From Amycolatopsis eburnea (GTDB lineage Bacteria; Actinomycetota; Actinomycetes; Mycobacteriales; Pseudonocardiaceae), in NCBI RefSeq assembly GCF_003937945.1, contig NZ_RSEC01000009.1, forward strand, positions 38,938 through 102,937: 64,000 nt of DNA. The letters are read 5' to 3'. The notes below the pieces were generated by a model that was not told the origin of the DNA, ran no database searches, and worked only from the letters and a program-made list of their open reading frames with translations. Both the position numbers and the translations under genes were made by a program. Below are positions 1 through 8,966 of this stretch, piece after piece (positions within the stretch are counted from its first letter, which is position 1; every line of letters begins with the position of its first letter).

Positions 1-1
1 C

Positions 2-784
2 AGCTCCGCGACCCAGGAAGCCCTGAGCTACACCTCGTACCTCGCGCTGGACGAGGTGCTGGGCGCCCAGCGCCTGCGGTCGGACGAACACGACGAACTG
101 CTGTTCATCGTGATCCACCAGGTGTACGAGCTGTGGTTCAAGCAGATCCTGCACGAGGCTGAGTTCCTGCAGCAGAACCTCGAAGCGGGCAACACCGCGC
201 ACTCGATCCGCACGCTGCGCCGGATTCTGACCATCCTCAAGGTCGCGGTCGCGCAGATCGACGTGCTGGAAACCATGACCCCCAGCCAGTTCACGAGCTT
301 CCGCGCCCGGCTGGACGCCTCCAGCGGCTTCCAGTCGGCCCAGTTCCGCGAGCTGGAAGCGGTGCTCGGGCGGCGCGACGAGCGCGTCTTCGCGCACTAC
401 CCGGAAGGTGGCGAGCAGCGGAAACGCATTGCCGACGCGATGGCGCGGCCGTCGTTGTTCGACTCTTTTTTGGCGTACCTCAAGGCTTCTGGCTATTCCG
501 TCGAGTGTGATCGAGACGTCACTCGACCGGTGGAGCCGTCGCCGGCCCTGCAGGCGATATTGCTGGACGTGTACAGCGACGACGGCGGACCGTCGGTCGT
601 CGCGGAATGTCTGGTGGATCTCGACGAAGGGATGCAGGAGTGGCGCTACCGGCACGTGAAGATGGTCGAACGCACCATCGGCGACAAGACCGGGACGGGG
701 GGATCTTCCGGCGCGACCTACCTGCGCACCACGCTTTTCCAGCCGATGTTCCCCGATCTCTGGGCAGTACGGAGCCGACTGTGA
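2..784 (+). CDS. kynA: Tryptophan 2,3-dioxygenase, 5' truncated by window edge
   Basis: Heme enzyme that opens the indole ring of tryptophan to N-formylkynurenine, the first step of the kynurenine pathway. The frame is open from base 2, so the true start lies upstream; 260 residues are visible and roughly the first 20 are missing compared with the usual 280. The signature FIVIHQVYELWFKQ near the N-terminus carries the active-site His. The C-terminal block EWRYRHVKMVERTIG followed by KTGTGGSSG carries the heme-ligand His and the substrate loop. The stop overlaps the GTG start of kynureninase, so the two are translationally coupled. Recognition is confident. Confidence 0.95.
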   Translation, partial: SSATQEALSYTSYLALDEVLGAQRLRSDEHDELLFIVIHQVYELWFKQILHEAEFLQQNLEAGNTAHSIRTLRRILTILKVAVAQIDVLETMTPSQFTSFRARLDASSGFQSAQFRELEAVLGRRDERVFAHYPEGGEQRKRIADAMARPSLFDSFLAYLKASGYSVECDRDVTRPVEPSPALQAILLDVYSDDGGPSVVAECLVDLDEGMQEWRYRHVKMVERTIGDKTGTGGSSGATYLRTTLFQPMFPDLWAVRSRL

Positions 785-1974
785 CCACCCTCGACGACGT
801 CCGCGCGGACCACAACGCACTGGCCGCGCACTACTCCCGGTTCGCGGTGGCCGATCGCCTGCTGCTGTCCGGGCATTCCCACCAGGCCTGGCCGGACGTC
901 GCGGAGGAGGGCCTGCTGGAGTCCTTCGCGGACGCCGCCCGCGACGTCGACGAGAAGTGGGAGCGCGCCTTCGCGAAGGCCGACGAGCTGCGCGCCGGGT
1001 TCCGGCAGCTGCTCGGCGACCCGCACGGCGAGTACGCGCTCGGCGCGAGCACCCACGACCTGGTGCTGCGGTTCCTGTCCGCGATGGAGCTGCCGCGAAG
1101 ACCACGGCTGGTCACCACCGACGGCGAGTTCCACACCCTGCGCCGCCAGCTCGCCCGCCTCGAGGAGGAGGGCGTCGAGATCGTGCGCGTGCCGCTCGAC
1201 CCGGTGCCCACGCTCGCCGAGCGCGTCGCCGCGGAGGTCACCGACGACACCGCCGCGGTGCTCGTCTCGGCCGTGCTCTTCGAGACGTCGAGGCTGGTGC
1301 CCGGGCTGGCGCACCTCGCCGACTCCTGCCGCAGCCGATCGATCGAGCTGGTCGTCGACGCCTACCACGCGCTCGGTGTCGTGCCGTTCGCGCTGCACGA
1401 CCTCGGGCTCACCAACGCCTGGGTGCTCGGCGGCGGCTACAAGTACCTGCAGCTCGGCGAGGGCAACTGCTTCCTGCGGCTGCCCGCGCACGCCCAGGAG
1501 CTGCGGCCGGTGATCACCGGCTGGTACGCCGAGTTCGGCGCGCTGGCCGACGAGCGCCACCCGGGCGCGGTCCCGTACGCCACCGGCGGCGACCGCTTCG
1601 CCGGCGCCACCTACGACCCGGCCAGCCACTACCGCGGCGCCCGGGTCCAGCGGTTCTTCGCCGAGCAGGGCCTCACGCCCGAGTTCCTGCGCGAGGTCTC
1701 GCAGCACCAGGTGGGCCTGCTCGCGTCGGTGTTCGACAAGCTCGCGCTGCCCGCCGACGTCGTCACGCGGGACCGCGAGACGCCGCTGGAGCGGCTCGGC
1801 GGCTTCCTGTCGCTGCGCTGCGCCGACGCGGCCGGGTTGCAGGCCGCGCTGGCCGCGCAGGGCGTCCGCACCGACAGCCGCGGGCCGTACCTGCGCTTCG
1901 GCCCGGCACCGTACCTTTCGGACACCCAGCTCGAGACGGCGATGGCCACCCTCGGGTCGGTGGTCCGCGGCTGA
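781..1974 (+). CDS. kynU: Kynureninase
   Basis: PLP-dependent class V aminotransferase-fold enzyme (397 aa) that would cleave kynurenine to anthranilate and alanine. GTG at 781 overlaps the kynA stop by 4 bp; an upstream in-frame Met at 607 lies inside kynA and is not credible. The PLP lysine is expected at about residue 221 in GGGYKYLQLGEGN, preceded by LVVDAYHALGV, whose Asp contacts the cofactor. The canonical kynureninase loop reads YKYLNGGPG, so the substrate loop is divergent here. The assignment rests on the class V fold and on coupling to kynA. A formamidase is not visible in the window. Confidence 0.85.
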   Translation: MTTLDDVRADHNALAAHYSRFAVADRLLLSGHSHQAWPDVAEEGLLESFADAARDVDEKWERAFAKADELRAGFRQLLGDPHGEYALGASTHDLVLRFLSAMELPRRPRLVTTDGEFHTLRRQLARLEEEGVEIVRVPLDPVPTLAERVAAEVTDDTAAVLVSAVLFETSRLVPGLAHLADSCRSRSIELVVDAYHALGVVPFALHDLGLTNAWVLGGGYKYLQLGEGNCFLRLPAHAQELRPVITGWYAEFGALADERHPGAVPYATGGDRFAGATYDPASHYRGARVQRFFAEQGLTPEFLREVSQHQVGLLASVFDKLALPADVVTRDRETPLERLGGFLSLRCADAAGLQAALAAQGVRTDSRGPYLRFGPAPYLSDTQLETAMATLGSVVRG

Positions 1975-1990
1975 CCCCTCATCCACCCCC

Positions 1991-2004
1991 TAACCCGGGG
2001 GTTA
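1991..2004. promoter_or_regulatory. Short palindrome between kynU and vdh
   Basis: TAACCC-GG-GGGTTA is a perfect 6-bp inverted repeat 17 bp after the kynU stop and about 165 bp before the vdh start. It could be an operator for the vdh promoter or part of a weak terminator. The rest of the 193-bp gap shows no gene; the vdh ribosome-binding site AAAGGAG is at about 2153-2159. Confidence 0.3.
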
Positions 2005-2167
2005 CCGGTCCGTATCGCGGGACCTGCCCTGGTCCGGCGGACGGCGGGGATCTAGGTTGATCCCGGGGAAATCGCACTCGGGCGGACGACCTCCGCCCCG
2101 CGCCCCTGGAAACCTTGGAGCGCGTCCTGGCCACGAACCAGGCGCGGGAGACAAAGGAGTCACCACC

Positions 2168-3241
2168 GTGACCGAAGGAGTGTTCGCCCGGGGCACCGGG
2201 CACGAACAGGTCGTGTACTGCCACGACGAAGCCAGTGGCCTCAAGGCCATCATCGGCATCTACTCCACGGCGCTCGGCCCCGCATTGGGCGGGACGCGCT
2301 TCCACCCCTACGCCACCGAAGCGGACGCGCTCGACGACGTGCTCGCGCTGTCCAAGGGCATGGCCTACAAGAACGCGCTGGCCGGCCTCGACCTCGGCGG
2401 CGGCAAGGCCGTCATCATCGGCGACCCGAAGACGCTGAAGTCCGAAGCGCTGCTGCGCGCGTTCGGGCGGTTCGTGCAGTCGCTGGGCGGCCGCTACATC
2501 ACGGCGTGCGACGTCGGCACGTACGTGCAGGACATGGACATCGTGGCCCGCGAGTCCCGCTTCGTCACCGGCCGCTCGCCGGAGGACGGCGGCGCGGGCG
2601 ACTCGTCGGTGCTCACCGCGTTCGGCGTCTACCAGGGCATGCGGGCCTCGGCCGAGCACCTCTGGGGCAGCCCGGAGCTGGCGGGCAAGCGCGTCGGCGT
2701 GGCCGGCGTCGGCAAGGTCGGCCACATCCTGGTCGGGCACCTCGTCGCGGCCGGCGCGCAGGTGACGATCACCGACGTGTGGGAGCCGGCGATCGAGCGC
2801 ACCCGGTCGGTCTACCCCGACGTCCGGGTCGTGTCCGATGTGGACGCCCTGCTGCGCACCGAGCTGGACGTCTTCGCCCCGTGCGCCCTCGGCGGCGCGC
2901 TCAACGACGAGACGGTGGCGCTGCTGTCGGCCCAGGTCGTCTGCGGCGCGGCGAACAACCAGCTCGCGCACCCGGGCATCGACAAGCAGCTGGCCGACCG
3001 CGGCATCCTGTACGCGCCGGACTACCTGGTCAACGCGGGCGGCGTGATCCAGGTCGACGACGAGCGCCACGGCTTCGACTTCGACCGCGCCAAGCGCAAG
3101 ACGACCGCCATCTTCGACACGACGAAGGCCGTGTTCAAGCTGGCCGAGACCGAGGGCGTGCCCCCGGCGACGGCGGCGGACCGGCTCGCGGAGCGACGCA
3201 TGACGGAGATCGGCAGGCTGCGGTCCATCATGGCCGGGTGA
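2168..3241 (+). CDS. vdh: Valine/leucine (Glu/Leu/Phe/Val family) dehydrogenase
   Basis: NAD-dependent oxidative deaminase of branched-chain amino acids, 357 aa, close to the 364 aa of Streptomyces valine dehydrogenase. The GTG start at 2168 is chosen because AAAGGAG precedes it at good spacing; the frame is open further upstream but without family similarity. The N-terminal catalytic domain has the glycine-rich block [10 protein letters not shown] with the catalytic Lys at residue 80. The Rossmann domain contains [17 protein letters not shown], and a later block ends in NNQLAHP. It supplies 2-oxo acids for energy or for branched acyl starter units. The next gene starts on its stop codon. Confidence 0.9.
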   Translation: MTEGVFARGTGHEQVVYCHDEASGLKAIIGIYSTALGPALGGTRFHPYATEADALDDVLALSKGMAYKNALAGLDLGGGKAVIIGDPKTLKSEALLRAFGRFVQSLGGRYITACDVGTYVQDMDIVARESRFVTGRSPEDGGAGDSSVLTAFGVYQGMRASAEHLWGSPELAGKRVGVAGVGKVGHILVGHLVAAGAQVTITDVWEPAIERTRSVYPDVRVVSDVDALLRTELDVFAPCALGGALNDETVALLSAQVVCGAANNQLAHPGIDKQLADRGILYAPDYLVNAGGVIQVDDERHGFDFDRAKRKTTAIFDTTKAVFKLAETEGVPPATAADRLAERRMTEIGRLRSIMAG

Positions 3242-4056
3242 GTCCCACCCCAGAACAGATCTTCGCGACGGCGGGCGTGCGGGGCTTCCTGCACGTCCGC
3301 CGTCTCGGTTCCCCCGCCTCGACGGGTATCGGTGCCGACTCGCCGGTCGTGCTGGCGTCGGTGGTGAAGGTGCCGCTGGCGTACGAGTTCGCCCGCCAGG
3401 TCGCGGCGGGACTGCTCGACCCGGCGGACCGGGTCCGCGCGACCGCGGCGGACCGCTTGGGCGGCACCGGCTCGGCGGGCTTCGAGGACGACGTCTCGTA
3501 CAGCCTCCGCGACGCGGCCCGGCTGGCTCTTTCGGTGTCCGACAACACCGCGGCGGACCTGCTGTTCGACCGGGTGGGCGTGGCGAACGTGCGCTCGCTG
3601 CTGGCCGAGCTGGGCCTGACGCGGACGTCGGTCATCGGCGCGCCGCGTGACCTGCTGCGCACGATCATCGAGGACACCGAGGCAGGGCGGCCGTTGCGGG
3701 CGTTGGATCCCTTGCGGACTTCGGCGACCACGCCGCGGGAGATGACCGCGCTGCTGGCGGCGATCTGGGCCGACCCGGCGGGGGAGCCGGTGCGCGAGTG
3801 GATGTCGGCGCAGGTCAGCTGGCACCGGTTGACCGCGGGCTTCCCGCCGGAGGTCGCGGTGGCGGGGAAGACGGGGACGATGCCCGGGATCCGCAACGAG
3901 ATCGGGGTGGCGACGTACCCGGATGGGGTTTCGTACGCGATCGCCGTGTTCACGGTGGGCGGCTCGGAGACGCTGCGGCGTCCGGACATCGACCGCGCCA
4001 TCGGGGACGCGGCCCGGGCGGCGGTGGAGCAGCTTCACGAGGTCCGGTCGGGCTAG
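3238..4056 (+). CDS. Class A beta-lactamase-like serine hydrolase
   Basis: 272-residue protein of the serine beta-lactamase/penicillin-binding fold. All three active-site motifs are readable: S41-V-V-K44, S101-D-N103 and K211-T-G. GTG 3238 overlaps the vdh stop (GTGA), so it is co-translated. There is no signal peptide, and the sequence starts directly with the folded domain. A cytosolic location and the absence of an evident Glu166-type omega loop make a secreted resistance beta-lactamase less likely than an esterase or amidase of this fold. The gene ends in the first direct repeat that flanks the palindrome at 4061-4117. Confidence 0.8.
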   Translation: MSPTPEQIFATAGVRGFLHVRRLGSPASTGIGADSPVVLASVVKVPLAYEFARQVAAGLLDPADRVRATAADRLGGTGSAGFEDDVSYSLRDAARLALSVSDNTAADLLFDRVGVANVRSLLAELGLTRTSVIGAPRDLLRTIIEDTEAGRPLRALDPLRTSATTPREMTALLAAIWADPAGEPVREWMSAQVSWHRLTAGFPPEVAVAGKTGTMPGIRNEIGVATYPDGVSYAIAVFTVGGSETLRRPDIDRAIGDAARAAVEQLHEVRSG

Positions 4057-4060
4057 CCGA

Positions 4061-4117
4061 ATGCCGTTAAGGCCACCTTACGGGCGTCAGACGCCCGTAA
4101 GGTGGCCTTAACGGCAT
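4061..4117. repeat. 30-bp-spaced palindromic element A
   Basis: Perfect inverted repeat with 28-bp arms and a 1-nt loop between two convergent genes. It holds cores AAGGCCACCTT (centre 4074) and AAGGTGGCCTT (centre 4104), exactly 30 bp apart. The last base overlaps the LysR stop codon. An 11-bp direct repeat AGGTCCGGTCG lies at 4040-4050 and 4119-4129. It could act as a bidirectional terminator. Confidence 0.9.
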
Positions 4118-5061
4118 CAGGTCCGGTCGTAGAACACGTCCCACGGGCGCGGGCCCTGTGCGGGCGGCACGATCCGCGACACCCCATCTCCCTCGAGCAC
4201 CATCGCCGCCAGCTCGGCCAGCTTCGCCGCCTGCGGGTGCGGGCTCGGCGAAGGCCATGCGAACGCCATCCGGGACCGCAGCACCTCGCCGTCCAGGGGC
4301 CGCCACACCACGCGGGGTTCCTTGCGCGGGCCCGGCTCGAACGCGACGCCGTGCCCGGCGAGCACCAGGCCCAGCGCGAACTCCGGGTTGCGCGCGTGGC
4401 GGATCGAGGCCGGCCGGAAGCCGTGGTCCCAGCAGGTGCGCAGGAGGGCGTCGTAGCTGCCCGGCGCCGCCGCGCGGGGCGCGTGCACCAGGCCTTCGCC
4501 CGCGAGGTCGGCCAGTGACAGCGACGCGCGCCGCGCCAGCGGTGAGTCGCGGGGGAGGACCACGCCCAGCGGGGTGTCGAGCACCGGGCCCAGCTCCAGG
4601 TCGGCCACGTCGACGGGCAGGTGCAGCAGCCCCGCGTCCAGCGACCGGTCGGCGAGCAGCCGGACCTGCTCCGCGGTCGTCAGCTCCTGCAGGTCGAGCC
4701 GGACGGCCGGGTGCCGCTCGGCGAACGCCGTCAGGATCGCGGCGAGGACCGGGCCGGGCAGCTCCGGGGGCACGCCCGCGCGCAGCGCGTCCAGCTCACC
4801 GCGCTCGGCCTTCGCGACCAGCGACGTCATGCGGTCCCACCGGGCGAGCAGGTCGCGGGCTTCGGCACGCAGGACTTCGCCCGCTTCGGTGAGTGTGACG
4901 CGGCGGCCGCGGTCGAACAGCTTCGCGCCCAGCTCGGCTTCGAGCCGTTTGACGCGCTGGCTCAACGGCGGCTGCGCGATCCCGAGCCGCTCCGCCGCGC
5001 GGCCGAAGTGCAGTTCGTCGGCGACGACGAGGAAGTACCGCAGCGAACGGAGGTGGTCCAC
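4117..5061 (-). CDS. LysR-family transcriptional regulator
   Basis: 314-residue regulator with an N-terminal winged HTH (LRSLRYFLVVADELHFGRAA, then a classic PPLSQRVKRLE recognition helix) and a C-terminal effector-binding domain. GTG at 5061 is chosen because the family motif begins two residues later; the open frame upstream to 5529 has no homology. It is divergent from the metallo-hydrolase at 5146 with an 84-bp gap, the usual arrangement for a LysR regulator and its target. The ligand is unknown. Confidence 0.9.
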   Translation of the reverse strand: MDHLRSLRYFLVVADELHFGRAAERLGIAQPPLSQRVKRLEAELGAKLFDRGRRVTLTEAGEVLRAEARDLLARWDRMTSLVAKAERGELDALRAGVPPELPGPVLAAILTAFAERHPAVRLDLQELTTAEQVRLLADRSLDAGLLHLPVDVADLELGPVLDTPLGVVLPRDSPLARRASLSLADLAGEGLVHAPRAAAPGSYDALLRTCWDHGFRPASIRHARNPEFALGLVLAGHGVAFEPGPRKEPRVVWRPLDGEVLRSRMAFAWPSPSPHPQAAKLAELAAMVLEGDGVSRIVPPAQGPRPWDVFYDRT

Positions 5062-5145
5062 GCTGCGACGATAGCCGTTCCCGTATCGACATGCCGACGG
5101 ATCGATCTTGGACAGCGGTCCGCGGTTCGTGGTCGGGTGTCCGGT

Positions 5146-6066
5146 ATGGACATGGGATTCAGCAGGCGCGGGCTGTTCGGCGCGGGGGCCGCGGCGGCGG
5201 CCATCCTGGCGGGCGCGGGACCGGCGGCGGCCGCGTCGGGGATGACGCTTCGGTGGTGGGGGAACAACGGCTGGGAGATCCGCATCGGGCCGAAGACGGT
5301 CCTGATCGACCCCTGGCTGACGCGGTTCAAGACCGGGACCTACACCCCGGCGGGCGCGGACCCGAAGACGCCGCTGTCGGTGAACCGCGCGCTGATCGAC
5401 GGCTTCCTCGACCGCGGCGAGCTGCGCGCGGACCACATCCTCGTCACGCACGGCCACTACGATCACCTCACCGACGTCCCCTACCTGGCCAAACGCACCG
5501 GCGCGACGGTCATCGGCACCGAGACCCATTTGAGTCTCATGGCCGCGCTCGGCGCCCCGGAGGACCAGCTGGCGGTCGCGTCCGGCGGCGAGGACCTGAC
5601 GTTCGACGGCTACTCGATCCGCGTCCTGCGGTCACTGCACTCGGCCGTGGGCGCGCGGGCGCAGGTGCCGTTCCCGGGTTCGCGGCCGCTGTCGCGCCGG
5701 GACCGGCCGCGCGTGATCGAGGACCTGGTGGAGGGCGGCACGCTGGCCTACCAGGTGACCGGTGCCGGCGCGAGCGTGCTGAACTTCGGCGGCTCGAACT
5801 ACATCGAGGGCGAACTCGCGGGCCTCCGCCCGGACGTGGTCTGCCTCCCCGCGGGCGGCGCGAAGGTGACGCAGTACGTCCCGCGCCTGCTGCGCGCCCT
5901 GGGCAACCCGCGGTACGTGGCCGCGACCCACTGGGACGACTTCGACCTGCCGCTGGGCCAGGTCAAGGACGCGGGCGGGCTGGAACCCCTGCGCACCGCC
6001 GTCGCAGCGGCGAGCCCGGCGAGCGCGTTCGTGGTCCTCGACCACCTCGGCTCGTTCGTCCCCTGA
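5146..6066 (+). CDS. Tat-exported metallo-beta-lactamase-fold hydrolase
   Basis: 306 residues. The N-terminus has a twin-arginine signal (FSRRGLFGAGAAAAAIL, then an AAAA cleavage region), so it should fold in the cytoplasm with metal bound and be exported. The mature part starts with the UlaG-like pattern RWWGNNGWEI and carries the zinc motif H102-G-H-Y-D106-H107. Asp in VLIDPWL and the later ATHWDDFD could complete the metal site. The substrate is unknown. Divergence from the LysR gene at 4117-5061 suggests regulation by it. Confidence 0.85.
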   Translation: MDMGFSRRGLFGAGAAAAAILAGAGPAAAASGMTLRWWGNNGWEIRIGPKTVLIDPWLTRFKTGTYTPAGADPKTPLSVNRALIDGFLDRGELRADHILVTHGHYDHLTDVPYLAKRTGATVIGTETHLSLMAALGAPEDQLAVASGGEDLTFDGYSIRVLRSLHSAVGARAQVPFPGSRPLSRRDRPRVIEDLVEGGTLAYQVTGAGASVLNFGGSNYIEGELAGLRPDVVCLPAGGAKVTQYVPRLLRALGNPRYVAATHWDDFDLPLGQVKDAGGLEPLRTAVAAASPASAFVVLDHLGSFVP

Positions 6067-6070
6067 AAGC

Positions 6071-6119
6071 CGTGAAGGCCACCTTGAGGAACGTAGAGTT
6101 CCTGAAGGTGGCCTTCACG
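6071..6119. repeat. 30-bp-spaced palindromic element B
   Basis: 22-bp arms (6071-6092 and 6098-6119, one mismatch) in the gap between the convergent metallo-hydrolase and DUF5302 genes. Cores AAGGCCACCTT (centre 6080) and AAGGTGGCCTT (centre 6110) are 30 bp apart, the same core pair as element A although the flanks differ. Possible bidirectional terminator. Confidence 0.85.
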
Positions 6120-6137
6120 AATGGGGCCGGAAGGGGC

Positions 6138-6323
6138 TCAGCCGCTCTTGCGGCGGAAGGTCCGCTTGTTCGCCGCCGGGCCGTGGGCGTGCTGGTTCTT
6201 GCCGCCGCCGTTCTCGTGGGACGCGCCCGAACGGGCGTGGGCCTGCTTGCGTTCCAGCGCCTCGCGGAACTTGCGCTTGACGTCGTCCTCCTCGCCGCTG
6301 GGCGACGGGTTCGGTTCACTCAT
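6138..6323 (-). CDS. DUF5302 small hydrophilic protein
   Basis: 61-residue, highly charged protein with no membrane segment. It begins MSEPNPSPSGEEDDVKRKF and continues FREALERKQAHAR, the pattern of the actinobacterial DUF5302 family, and ends in a basic tail (KRTFRRKSG). Likely disordered apart from one helix. Function unknown. ATG 6323 is the only sensible start. It converges on the metallo-hydrolase across element B. Confidence 0.8.
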   Translation of the reverse strand: MSEPNPSPSGEEDDVKRKFREALERKQAHARSGASHENGGGKNQHAHGPAANKRTFRRKSG

Positions 6324-6394
6324 GCCTACCTCCGAAAACGACGACGTGTGACCGCTCCAGCCTGTCAGCCGCGCACCCGCTTGGCGAGTCGATT

Positions 6395-7366
6395 TCAGCG
6401 TTTCGGGGAGGGAACCCCGCCGAACTGCACCGACTTGCGCAGCAGCGGGCGGCCGCAGTGGTCGCACAGCAGGATCGGCCGCAGCCGGTTGCCGCATTCG
6501 ACGTGGTGCAGCGTGATGTCCGGCTCCTGGCCCACCACCTCGAAGCCGCGCGACCACTCCGCGATGAACGCCAGCGCCGGGAAGAACGCCAGGCCCTTCG
6601 CGGTCAGCCGGTAGTCGCGCGCGTCCGCGCGGGTGGCCGCGGTGCCGGTGCGCAGCACGCCGACCTCGACGAGCTTGCTCAGCCGGCCCGACAGGACGCT
6701 CGGCCCGATCCCCAGCTCGCGCTCGAACTCCGAGAAGTGCCGGCAGCCCAGCAGCGCCGACACCAGCAGCCCGGTCGACCAGCGGTCGCCGAGCAGCTCC
6801 ATCGTGTCGGGGAAGAACATCATCGGGTCGCCGGCCAGCGACTCGGCGTCCTTGCGGCGGAAGCGCTTGGACGCCGTCGCCGCCGCGACGCCGGTGCTGT
6901 CGAGGCGCTCGGCCCGCACGTCACGGGCGTCGACCCGGCGGCCGCAGGCCCCGCAGCCGAGGGGCGCTGATGTAGCCAGCTCGCAGTCGAGGTGGATCAG
7001 CGTCGGCAGCACCTCGCGGCGGCCTTCGACCCACTCGCGCTCCCACGCCCAGATCGAGATCAGCAGCGGCCACAGCTCCAGGCCGCGTTCGGTGAGCCGG
7101 TATTCGTGCCGCGTGCGGCGCGCGTCGCGGTAGGGGACGCGCGTGAGCATGCCCGCCTCGACCATGTCCCGTAGCCGTCCCGACAACGCCGTCGGCGAGA
7201 TGCCCAGGCGCAGCCGCAGCTCTTCGTAGCGCCGGAAGCGCAGGAACAGGCTCTGCAGGATGAGCAGCGTCCACTGGTCGCCGACCAGCTCCAGCGCTCT
7301 GCGGAGCGGATCCCCCGCCGGCCGGACGCGGTGCGCGGTCGCCTCGGTCACCGTCTTCCCCCTCAT
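6395..7366 (-). CDS. Tandem HxlR-type regulator (two winged-helix domains)
   Basis: 323-residue protein built from two successive HxlR domains. The first (about residues 20-115) contains LELVGDQWTLLILQSLFLR and GISPTALSGRLRDMV; the second (about 185-285) contains MELLGDRWSTGLLVSALL and GIGPSVLSGRLSKLV. Each domain is followed by a two-cysteine knuckle (CGACGRR and CDHCGRP) that may bind metal. HxlR proteins are normally single-domain dimers, so this is a covalent pseudo-dimer. It is divergent from the carotenoid-oxygenase operon, and two direct repeats in the shared promoter are likely its sites. Confidence 0.85.
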   Translation of the reverse strand: MRGKTVTEATAHRVRPAGDPLRRALELVGDQWTLLILQSLFLRFRRYEELRLRLGISPTALSGRLRDMVEAGMLTRVPYRDARRTRHEYRLTERGLELWPLLISIWAWEREWVEGRREVLPTLIHLDCELATSAPLGCGACGRRVDARDVRAERLDSTGVAAATASKRFRRKDAESLAGDPMMFFPDTMELLGDRWSTGLLVSALLGCRHFSEFERELGIGPSVLSGRLSKLVEVGVLRTGTAATRADARDYRLTAKGLAFFPALAFIAEWSRGFEVVGQEPDITLHHVECGNRLRPILLCDHCGRPLLRKSVQFGGVPSPKR

Positions 7367-7385
7367 TCTCAGCGGCCTCAGCGTA

Positions 7386-7441
7386 ACACCTGACTACACC
7401 AAAAGAAGCCTATTGACACCTGGGTACACAAATCATAGTCT
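7386..7441 (+). promoter_or_regulatory. Promoter and paired operator of the carotenoid-oxygenase operon
   Basis: Two similar 15-mers, ACACCTGACTACACC (7386-7400) and ACACCTGGGTACACA (7416-7430), lie 30 bp apart, three helical turns. The second overlaps a good sigma-70-like promoter, TTGACA (7413-7418), 17-bp spacer, TAGTCT (7436-7441), reading toward the operon start at 7491. A two-headed HxlR repressor bound here would block the promoter. Confidence 0.55.
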
Positions 7442-7490
7442 CGTCCCCATCAGCCAGCGCGGTGAGCCCGACAAGTCAGGGAGCAGCCCG

Positions 7491-8966
7491 ATGACCAGCA
7501 CCTCCGAACAGCCGCTGATGGTGGCCCGTGCGGCGGACGCGGCCGGGGAGCCCAACCCCTACCTGCTCGGCGTCTACGCCCCGGTCGGCACCGAGATCGA
7601 CGCGGAGGACCTGCAGGTCATCGGCGAGATCCCGAAGGACCTCAACGGCGTCTACCTGCGCAACGGCCCCAACCCGCGGTTCGCCCCGGAAGGCCGCTAC
7701 CACTGGTTCGACGGCGACGGCATGATCCACGCCGTCCACCTGGAGAACGGCAAGGCCCGCTACCGCAACCGCTGGGTCCGCACCAAGGCCTTCGAGGCCG
7801 AGTCCGCGGCCGGCAAGGCGCTCTGGACCGGCGTCATGGAGAACCCGGCGGGCAACCCGTTCGGCAACGCGCACGGCCTCGGCCTCAAGGACAACGCCAA
7901 CACCGACGTCGTCTTCCACCGCGGCCGGATCCTCGCCACCTGGTACCTGTGCGGCTCGCCGTACGCGGTCGACCCGCTCTCGCTGGAGACGCTGGGCGCC
8001 GACGACTTCCTCGGCACGCTGGTCGGCGACATGATGGCCCACCCGAAGGTGGACGAGGCGACCGGCGAGCTGTTCTGGTTCGACTACGGCCCGCGGCCGC
8101 CGTACCTGCGCTACGGCGTGATCAGCGCGGACGGCGAGGTCGTGCACACCACCGAGATCGAGCTGCCCGGCCCGCGCCTGCCGCACGACATGGCCATCAC
8201 CGAGCGCTACGCCGTGCTGATGGACCTGCCGCTGGTCCAGGACCTGGAAGCCGCGAAGCTGGGCCGCCACAAGCTGCACTTCGACCGCTCGATGCCGAGC
8301 CGCTTCGGTGTCATGCCACGCTACGGCAACGGTAGCCAGATCCGCTGGTTCGAAGCGAGCCCGTGCTACATCTACCACGTCGTGAACGCCTGGGAAGAGG
8401 GCGACGAAGTCCGCCTCGACGTCTGCCGCGTGCGCAAGCCGGCCCCGCGGGCCGACGCGCGCACGCCGCTCGCGAAGATGCTCTCCTACCTGCGCCTGGA
8501 CGCCCAGCTGCACCGCTACCGCTTCGACCTGCGGACCGGCGCGTGCCACGAAGAGGCGCTCGACGACGCCAACACCGAGTTCCCGACCGTCGACGCCCGC
8601 GGCGTCGGCAGGCGGAACCGGTACTCCTACGCGGTGCACATCTCGCCCGAGTCGACGCTGAAGTTCGACGGGCTCGTGCGCTACGACAATCTTGCCGGCA
8701 CCAAGACCGAATACCGGTTCGGTCCCGGCCGGTGGGGCAGTGAGGCTCCGTTCGCACCCCGCGAAGGAGCGGCCGCCGATTCGGCGGACGGTCATCTGGT
8801 GACGTTCGTGCAGGACGAGCGCGAGGGACGCTCGGAACTGGACATCTTCGACGCCGCCGATCTCGCTGCCGGACCCGTGGCCAGGGTCCTGTTGCCCCAG
8901 CGGGTCCCGCTCGGTTTTCACGCGACCTGGGTCCGGGCGGACCAGCTGGAAAACCTCCGTTCATGA
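7491..8966 (+). CDS. Carotenoid/lignostilbene cleavage oxygenase
   Basis: 491-residue non-heme iron oxygenase of the RPE65/lignostilbene family, which splits a C=C bond in carotenoids, apocarotenoids or stilbenes. The four iron histidines fit family spacing: H184 in MMAHPKVD, H232 in PHDMAITE, H296 in YIYHVVNAWEE and H477 in GFHATWV. ATG 7491 follows GGGAGCAG at suitable spacing; the longer open frame upstream is non-coding. It heads an operon with an acyl-CoA ligase, a thiolase and two flavin-type enzymes, which points to breakdown of the aldehyde or acid product rather than pigment making. No carotenoid synthesis gene is nearby. Confidence 0.9.
   Translation: MTSTSEQPLMVARAADAAGEPNPYLLGVYAPVGTEIDAEDLQVIGEIPKDLNGVYLRNGPNPRFAPEGRYHWFDGDGMIHAVHLENGKARYRNRWVRTKAFEAESAAGKALWTGVMENPAGNPFGNAHGLGLKDNANTDVVFHRGRILATWYLCGSPYAVDPLSLETLGADDFLGTLVGDMMAHPKVDEATGELFWFDYGPRPPYLRYGVISADGEVVHTTEIELPGPRLPHDMAITERYAVLMDLPLVQDLEAAKLGRHKLHFDRSMPSRFGVMPRYGNGSQIRWFEASPCYIYHVVNAWEEGDEVRLDVCRVRKPAPRADARTPLAKMLSYLRLDAQLHRYRFDLRTGACHEEALDDANTEFPTVDARGVGRRNRYSYAVHISPESTLKFDGLVRYDNLAGTKTEYRFGPGRWGSEAPFAPREGAAADSADGHLVTFVQDEREGRSELDIFDAADLAAGPVARVLLPQRVPLGFHATWVRADQLENLRS

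Noticed and set aside
3238..4056. Secreted resistance beta-lactamase
   Set aside because: Active-site motifs are present but there is no signal peptide and the gene is coupled to vdh, so a resistance role is not supported.
5091..6614. Long open frame overlapping the metallo-hydrolase gene in another frame (507 codons)
   Set aside because: Arg/Pro/Gly-rich shadow of high-GC codon bias; the metallo-hydrolase frame has a Tat signal and metal motif.
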